From assembly GCA_018715345.1 (NCBI GenBank), contig DVLT01000008.1:1-64000 (forward strand): a stretch of DNA of 64,000 bases, written 5' to 3'. Shown piece after piece: positions 57,979 through 64,000 of this stretch. The position numbers and the translations under genes were made by a program. The notes under the pieces are model-generated. The model was not told the origin of the DNA and ran no database searches. It saw only the letters and a program-made list of their open reading frames with translations. The DNA comes from Candidatus Onthocola gallistercoris. GTDB lineage: Bacteria > Bacillota > Clostridia > Lachnospirales > Lachnospiraceae. Each line of letters begins with the position of its first letter. Positions within the stretch are counted from its first letter, which is position 1.

Positions 57979-58674
57979 ATGGGAAAAATACTGTATTTTA
58001 ATCGTCAGGGAGAACGGACCTTGTCCTGCAAGGATACGGTGTATTTCGTAAATAGCAGCAGACTTGGCGTCTATTCCCTGGCAGACGGCTTAAACTCGCT
58101 GAAATGGTCCCATATCGGGGCGTCGGCGGTACAAAAGGCCGTGGCAGATATGGCGGCGGAAAAGGGGGATGAACTTTTCACAGAGTCGGAGCAGGATGTG
58201 CAAAGGAATCTCATTGAAATCGTCCACCGGACATTATATAATTTAGCTGAGAAACAAGGCAGTCCGGATGACTATGCATCAACGATGATGACCGTGTTCG
58301 TTTCGAAGAAAAGCGGATGTATGAGGTGGCTTCATATCGGAGACGGACTGATATTGAAAGAAGATGTGTCAGGCAACCTGTCTGTCCTGTCCCATCCCCA
58401 TAATGGGGTGACCAGACAGTTTACCTACACCACAGCCCATGATCAGCTGGATCGGTATATGCGTATGGGGACCAAGCCTTTAAAAGGCGTAAGACGGCTG
58501 ATCATGATGACCGATGGCGCCGCCTTTCCATTTTATCGAAACCGGAAACTGACCGGATGGGGAAAATGGCTGATCGGTAGGGGCATAGAGTCTGTTCTGG
58601 CGGAACTGGAAAAGATCGGCCCGGCAGACGACTACAGTATGATCGATGTATTTGTCAATGACCGGGAGGGATGA
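57979..58674 (+). CDS. PP2C family protein phosphatase
   Basis: SLADGLNS, HIGDGLIL, MMTDGA, DDYSMIDV PP2C motifs. Confidence 0.82.
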   Translation: MGKILYFNRQGERTLSCKDTVYFVNSSRLGVYSLADGLNSLKWSHIGASAVQKAVADMAAEKGDELFTESEQDVQRNLIEIVHRTLYNLAEKQGSPDDYASTMMTVFVSKKSGCMRWLHIGDGLILKEDVSGNLSVLSHPHNGVTRQFTYTTAHDQLDRYMRMGTKPLKGVRRLIMMTDGAAFPFYRNRKLTGWGKWLIGRGIESVLAELEKIGPADDYSMIDVFVNDREG

Positions 58675-58677
58675 TTT

Positions 58678-60030
58678 ATGAAATATGGGGAAGGACAACT
58701 TCGGGCAGATGCCTATACACTGAAGGCCCAGGTAAAACTACGCTGTGTGGAGGAAAATCAAAAAATGCAGAAGGCCATCCGGGACGGGGATCAGAAAGTG
58801 TTTCTGGATATCCTGAAACATGCGGTGGATTACCGGCTGACATGGGGCGATCATATCCGGCGATTCATTTATGACAGCATTGCCCCGGGACACACTTCTT
58901 TGGAAGATTTGAGCGATGAAACGGTCATGGATTTTATACGAAAAGCATTTCGGGATAATGGCATGGCCAACCGAGGCAGTATGAATCCAAAGACGACCAC
59001 AAAGCTGGGGGCCCGATTAAAGGAGTGGATGGCCAGTCCGGCGGTGAAGATTTCAAGGCAGACCTGTTTTTTGTTTTGTTTTGGACTGAATATGGATGAA
59101 GAGCAGGCATCCTATATGCTGACCTATGTATTGCGACAGGCGGATTTTAATGTGCGAGATCCCAAAGAGGCGATCTACTACTACTGTCTGAAGTACAATC
59201 TCCAGTATACAGGCGTTGTTTCCTGGCTGGAATGGTATGATACGGTGGAGCCTGGAGAAGATGACAGGAAAGCAGAAGCTTACTCCGGGACACTGATCCT
59301 AAAAAGGGACCTGTATTCTCTTGAAAAAGATATGGACGACAAACCGTTTAAAGATTATCTGAGGCGTTTGAAATCCAACGCAGGAGACGAGAAAAAGAAC
59401 AGCAGGACACGGGCGGCGGTTTTAAAAGGGCTGTTGAATGAATTGAGTTATTCCATATCCGGAGAAAGATGTGAAGCTTTAAGCCAAAACAGTCAGGCGC
59501 GGGAGGTTGTCTATACAAGGGAGATACGGAACATACGGGATTATACTCGGAAACAACAGATGCTGCGGCGGCTGAACCGGGCAAAAGAGGCAGTGGATTA
59601 TCAATGGCTGGAACAGGAATTGCTCGCCACGCCAGACGGTACGGTGGAGATTCCTGAAATACTGGGAGAAATGATACGGGAAAAGATCATCGAGATCCCC
59701 ACATTTTCTGAAAAATCCCTGGAGAAAAAAATATCAGACCGGGAGACGGAGATCACCCGGGAAGATATTTTGATGGCAGTTTTTTTGTACTGTACTTGCG
59801 GAATGGGCGATGCGGAAGTGGACGGTGGTGAGTCCTATCCGGAGCGGAAAGCCGAATTTGTTTATGAAGCCAACAGGAATCTGGATAAATGCGGTTTCAG
59901 CGAGATCTATCTGCCCAATCCTTTTGAATTGTTTTTGGTATCCTGCCTGCTTCAAAAACGACCGTTGAATTACTTTTTGACGGTCTGGAAAGCCTGCAGG
60001 AGAAAGACAGGGGATGGCCATGGAAAGTAG
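58678..60030 (+). CDS. protein of unknown function in PP2C/kinase cassette
   Basis: intact 450 aa ORF 3 nt after the PP2C gene, overlapping the kinase start; no recognised domain. Confidence 0.75.
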   Translation: MKYGEGQLRADAYTLKAQVKLRCVEENQKMQKAIRDGDQKVFLDILKHAVDYRLTWGDHIRRFIYDSIAPGHTSLEDLSDETVMDFIRKAFRDNGMANRGSMNPKTTTKLGARLKEWMASPAVKISRQTCFLFCFGLNMDEEQASYMLTYVLRQADFNVRDPKEAIYYYCLKYNLQYTGVVSWLEWYDTVEPGEDDRKAEAYSGTLILKRDLYSLEKDMDDKPFKDYLRRLKSNAGDEKKNSRTRAAVLKGLLNELSYSISGERCEALSQNSQAREVVYTREIRNIRDYTRKQQMLRRLNRAKEAVDYQWLEQELLATPDGTVEIPEILGEMIREKIIEIPTFSEKSLEKKISDRETEITREDILMAVFLYCTCGMGDAEVDGGESYPERKAEFVYEANRNLDKCGFSEIYLPNPFELFLVSCLLQKRPLNYFLTVWKACRRKTGDGHGK

Positions 60031-62332
60031 AATCGTGGATCGAAGAAAAAGTATCCTTTCTCTGGGGATCGAAAGGGTACATATCGCTGGTTCGGACTAT
60101 GTCCTCCAGGGGGAACCGAAACGGGGTGGAAGCTGTCTGGTCTATACGGCCATAAAAACGGAACAGGTGGGAGATACAGTATACGAACATCGGGTGTTGC
60201 TGAAGGAATTTTATCCCCTGTTGGGTATGGGACAGACAGCCGGTATTCTTCGGGATCAGGATGGTTCCTTACAAGTGCCGGAGACAACGCGATGTTCGGA
60301 AGATTATAAGCGGAACCTGAAACGGTTCCAGGCATCCTATGGGATGATGCTGGAGTTGGGGCGAACAGAGACGGGAGCGGAACATACGACGGTCGCCGTG
60401 TCCATGATGGAAGATAATGGGACCTGGTATATGGAAGAGGCTTATGACACCGGCGAAAGTCTGGACGTTTTTGTAGGTAAGTGGCAGCTGGATCTGAAAG
60501 ATTTTCTCAATGTTTTTTACCGATGTCTGGAGGCGGTGGGCCGGCTTCACAGATTGGGATATTATCATCTGGATCTGAAACCTCAAAACATTTCCTGTAC
60601 AAGAAACATTGTCATCAAGCTGATCGACACCGATTCTTTTGTACAGATATCCCGGCTTTCAGAATATAAGGTGTTGTCCTGGACGAGGGGGTATTCTGCC
60701 CCGGAACTGGAAAGCGCGATCCGTTCACCGGAAGACATGCCCTATCTGATCGGCCCTTGGACGGATGTCTTTTCATTGGCCCAGATCCTTTGCTGGTATC
60801 TGTTTGGACATCCTCTGGAGGAAGAGGAAAAAGAAGCGGCGTTGGATCAACTGGAAAAAGCCGTGGAGAAACGACTTATACGTATAGAGTCCCTCCCGGA
60901 TGGCGATATGTCAGAAAGGACATTTTCCATGAAGGGAGTATATATGCTGAGGCAGATCCTGTCAGATGCCTTAAATCCTAGGTGGAAGCAGAGGCCATCA
61001 TCTGTGTCGGCTTTGAAAGATGCTCTTGTGGACGCCTATAATGAGCTGTTTGCGCCGGAGGCCGGAGCCGTATTGGTGGATAATTTCCATATACCGGACG
61101 TGATCGGATATGTTTTTGAAAAGCGGATCGGGCAACTGGAAACATTGTTTGAATATGGTGATTATGCCGGTGTGGCTATCCTATCCGATGATCAGGGAAA
61201 AAGGAAGGCATTGGCTTACACCTATGGCGCTGTCCGAAGGATGGATTATCAGTGTATCATGGAACTTCATTGTAAAAGTTTCACAGATATACCTGGACAG
61301 TTTTTTGAACATAAAAGAAATACTTATGAGTTTGTATATCCAGTGGATTCTTTGGAGGGAAGAGGCATATATATATGGTATGCAAACCGGGATCGGCTGA
61401 AGAGTTGGCTGACAGACTGTGATCTTCCTGTCCTGCTTATCATATTTGACGAAAGGGAAGAGGATGTGCTGGATAAGGAGGAGGCAGTCATTATGAAGGA
61501 ACTGTTGGAGCTGCCTGCCTGTGACTGGCTGATCGTGGGACAGTATAACAGGTGCCGTTCCAGAAATAAGCTTCAATATGATATACGGACATTGGATCTG
61601 GATCGGGAAAATGAGCAGCCTATGGCGCCAAAAACTTATGAAAAGCGTGTACAAAGAAGGCGGATCGCACTGGCGGCGCATCTGGCTGTGGCGTGCATCC
61701 TAGCCTGGATGGGGAGATGGCTGGCTTTGCTTGGCGCTTCGCAAGCCGTGCCGGCTTATAAAGTGTTTGAAACAGAAGAATTTGTGTACTTTGCTTTACG
61801 ACAGGATTTTGCGCCAGAGTCGCTGATCTACGTTGCGGGAGCTGTCCTGGTTTATATCGGCATACTCTGCGGTCTGTACGGAATGTACCGATATTATAGA
61901 CCCTATGGCTGGAAGATGTTTTTACAAAAATATGCGTTTGCCATCGGCGCTTTGTTTGCTTTTCTATTGACTTTAGCCGTACCGGAGGCGTACGCGGATG
62001 AAGCCCTATCCTGGGTGATGGATCGATATGGGATAGCCTGGTATCAGACATATCTTGTGGAGAGAATGGCTTTGGGATTGTTGTACTGTATGGGCGCGGC
62101 GTTTTTGATACTGTGGCTTTGGCATATCTGTTTTGGAGAGAGATCCCGTTCACGGTGGCTTCAGGCCGCAGCGGCCCTGACATGGATGTTCTCGGCGGGA
62201 TTTGCGGTTTTACAAACATGGGTCAATCGAGGCGAGATGGTGTTCCTGATCATCTGTCTGGCGGTGGACTTGGCGGCAACCCTTTGCTTTTTACGGCAAA
62301 AAAAGCCCTGTAAGGAGCAGATGGAAGAATAA
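60014..62332 (+). CDS. Ser/Thr protein kinase with STAND-like middle region and C-terminal TM segments
   Basis: GGSCLVYTA G-loop, VLLKEFYP, GYYHLDLKPQNI catalytic loop, IDTDSF (DFG position), SAPELE (APE). Confidence 0.85.
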   Translation: MAMESRIVDRRKSILSLGIERVHIAGSDYVLQGEPKRGGSCLVYTAIKTEQVGDTVYEHRVLLKEFYPLLGMGQTAGILRDQDGSLQVPETTRCSEDYKRNLKRFQASYGMMLELGRTETGAEHTTVAVSMMEDNGTWYMEEAYDTGESLDVFVGKWQLDLKDFLNVFYRCLEAVGRLHRLGYYHLDLKPQNISCTRNIVIKLIDTDSFVQISRLSEYKVLSWTRGYSAPELESAIRSPEDMPYLIGPWTDVFSLAQILCWYLFGHPLEEEEKEAALDQLEKAVEKRLIRIESLPDGDMSERTFSMKGVYMLRQILSDALNPRWKQRPSSVSALKDALVDAYNELFAPEAGAVLVDNFHIPDVIGYVFEKRIGQLETLFEYGDYAGVAILSDDQGKRKALAYTYGAVRRMDYQCIMELHCKSFTDIPGQFFEHKRNTYEFVYPVDSLEGRGIYIWYANRDRLKSWLTDCDLPVLLIIFDEREEDVLDKEEAVIMKELLELPACDWLIVGQYNRCRSRNKLQYDIRTLDLDRENEQPMAPKTYEKRVQRRRIALAAHLAVACILAWMGRWLALLGASQAVPAYKVFETEEFVYFALRQDFAPESLIYVAGAVLVYIGILCGLYGMYRYYRPYGWKMFLQKYAFAIGALFAFLLTLAVPEAYADEALSWVMDRYGIAWYQTYLVERMALGLLYCMGAAFLILWLWHICFGERSRSRWLQAAAALTWMFSAGFAVLQTWVNRGEMVFLIICLAVDLAATLCFLRQKKPCKEQMEE

Positions 62333-62403
62333 ACAATAGGATCAAAAAAAGAGGCGCCTTCTTTACAATTCCGAAAAAAATGCTATAATGATGAACGGCA
62401 TAA

Positions 62404-63183
62404 ATGGTAGTTATGAAGAAGGAGCGGATGAAAATGGAGCAAAAGACAAAACAGCCGCTGGCTGCGGTCAAAAATCGAAAAGATTTTCTGGAGTGTGAAC
62501 GCAGGAATATCTTTTTGTTGATGATGTTTGTGGGCGGATATTTTGGAACCTTTACCTATACCATCAGAGGAGGCGTGTTTTGCAATGCCCAGACAGGCAA
62601 TTTTGTTCTGCTGGCCATGGCTTTGGGGGATCGGAGGTGGCTTCACGCCTTGTATTTTTTCATACCGATCACAGCCTACTGTCTTGGAGCTTTTATGTCA
62701 GAACTTCTTCCGAATCAGATAAAAAAGCTCCATCTGATCCGATGGGATACACTTCTGATCATCATAGAGATGGCAACGGTCGTGTTTCTCGGCTTTTTAC
62801 CGGAAAGGGCGCCGGTGCAGATCACCCAGGTCCTGATCAATTTTATCTGTTCCATGCAGTATAACACTTTCCGGCAGGCGGAAGGCGTGCCCATGGCCAC
62901 CACTTTCTGTACTAATCACATCCGTCAGGTGGGAGTGGCCCTTTGTAAGGTGATGCGTCATCCTTCTGACAGAGACGGACATCTTAAACGGCTGGGGCTG
63001 CATGCGGGGATGCTGACTGTTTTTGTGGCGGGAGGAGCGATTTCCACGTTTTTGTGCCGGATCCTACTTGGGAAGGCCATCTGGTTATCTTTGATCCCTT
63101 TGGGCATTGTATTGATCCATCTCCTTTATGCGGATCTGGTCCGGGAAAAAGGACAACTGGACAAAAAACCCGGCGGCCATTGA
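62404..63183 (+). CDS. YoaK family (DUF1275) membrane protein
   Basis: GGYFGTFTYTIRGGVFCNAQTGNFVLLAMALG, CSMQYNTFR. Confidence 0.88.
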   Translation: MVVMKKERMKMEQKTKQPLAAVKNRKDFLECERRNIFLLMMFVGGYFGTFTYTIRGGVFCNAQTGNFVLLAMALGDRRWLHALYFFIPITAYCLGAFMSELLPNQIKKLHLIRWDTLLIIIEMATVVFLGFLPERAPVQITQVLINFICSMQYNTFRQAEGVPMATTFCTNHIRQVGVALCKVMRHPSDRDGHLKRLGLHAGMLTVFVAGGAISTFLCRILLGKAIWLSLIPLGIVLIHLLYADLVREKGQLDKKPGGH

Positions 63184-63336
63184 TCACAGACTGAAAAAGC
63201 TCATGGGCCAGGCGGTTTTGAAAGCCCATATCTGTCACTGTGTCCGGCAGATGGGCCTTTTATAAAAAAACGGGAGATATGGAAACAGGGAGCAGCCGGA
63301 TGACTGTTCCCTGTTTTTTCATAGATACAGACCGGA

Positions 63337-63978
63337 TCATTGGATTGAGGAATGGCTCATGATGAAGAAGGCTTCCTGCTGGGGAAGTACCTTCTTTTCC
63401 ATTTTTTCCAGGGAGTCATCATAGGCTTGCGCTTCCTTTTCATCGATGGTCATGACCGGACTGGAGGCATAAGACCATTTCCGCCCGTCCAACACATCCG
63501 GTACAAGTTCCTTTACCAGCATGGCAGTGGGATATTGGCCATCCATACGGATATGATATCGTTTGCAGCTTTTGAAACCACAGCTGACATAGTTAAATGG
63601 ATTTCCAAAGATGACGACAGTGTCATAACCTAATTTGACGGCCCTGTCCAAAGAGTGTCGGATGAGCATCTTACCATAGCCTTTTCTCTGGTATTCAGGC
63701 GCGATACAGACCGGCCCAAAGGTGAGGATGGTTTTTTCAAAACCATTTTCATCGGTCAGTTTGGCTTTCGTATACATGATATTTCCAATGATTTCCCCAT
63801 CCAGTTCCAATACAAAATCCAGCTGGGGAATGAAATCTTCGTGATCCCGCATGATGTGGACCAGATAGTGCTCACTGCAGCCGGGAACATAAATATTATA
63901 AAAAGCTCTCCGCGTAAGCTGCTCCACCTTGCAGCGATCGGATTTTTCTTCATTACGGATGACGATCTTTCTGTTCAT
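63337..63978 (-). CDS. GNAT family N-acetyltransferase (YhbS-like)
   Basis: GPVCIAPEYQRKGYGKMLIRHSLDRAVKLGYDTVVIFGNP. Confidence 0.9.
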   Translation of the reverse strand: MNRKIVIRNEEKSDRCKVEQLTRRAFYNIYVPGCSEHYLVHIMRDHEDFIPQLDFVLELDGEIIGNIMYTKAKLTDENGFEKTILTFGPVCIAPEYQRKGYGKMLIRHSLDRAVKLGYDTVVIFGNPFNYVSCGFKSCKRYHIRMDGQYPTAMLVKELVPDVLDGRKWSYASSPVMTIDEKEAQAYDDSLEKMEKKVLPQQEAFFIMSHSSIQ

Positions 63979-64000
63979 GGTAAACCTCCTTTGACATTCG

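Noticed and set aside
1-64000. CRISPR arrays, insertion sequences, integrases, prophage or rRNA operons
   Set aside because: No regularly spaced direct repeats, transposase/integrase motifs, phage structural genes or rRNA-like sequence were seen; the tRNA cluster has no adjacent integrase.

Overview
Work is by eye from the sequence and the ORF track; no database search was run. The window looks like a contiguous chromosomal segment of an anaerobic Firmicute, probably Lachnospiraceae-like (inference). It has about 50 confident protein genes, three tRNAs (Asp, Val, Met), a probable 6S RNA and a preQ1-I riboswitch candidate. Housekeeping blocks: carD, a ClpP-like protease, uppP, ftsK/spoIIIE, fhs-folD-rimO-pgsA-cinA, thrC, queA, ispF and cysS-mrnC-rlmB. 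Accessory blocks: (i) preQ1 riboswitch + ECF S-component + atypical radical SAM protein, which fits queuine salvage; (ii) an SsuABC-like ABC transporter followed by an eight-gene run of nagB-like, nagA, histidine kinase, response regulator, PFK, class II aldolase, divergent TIM and LarA-like genes; (iii) a sucrose PTS operon with two operators; (iv) a divergent selenium-metabolism-like cluster (LysR, cysteine desulfurase family, YedE, TusA-like, DUF3343); (v) a PP2C / unknown protein / membrane Ser-Thr kinase cassette. The kinase of (v) carries what looks like a degenerate STAND-type NTPase module. I rate (v) the best candidate for an undescribed system, with (ii) next. Gene remnants (IbrA-like, radical SAM-like), a candidate attenuator before a MATE gene, and several strong unexplained hairpins are also noted. 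No CRISPR array, transposase, prophage or rRNA gene was seen.
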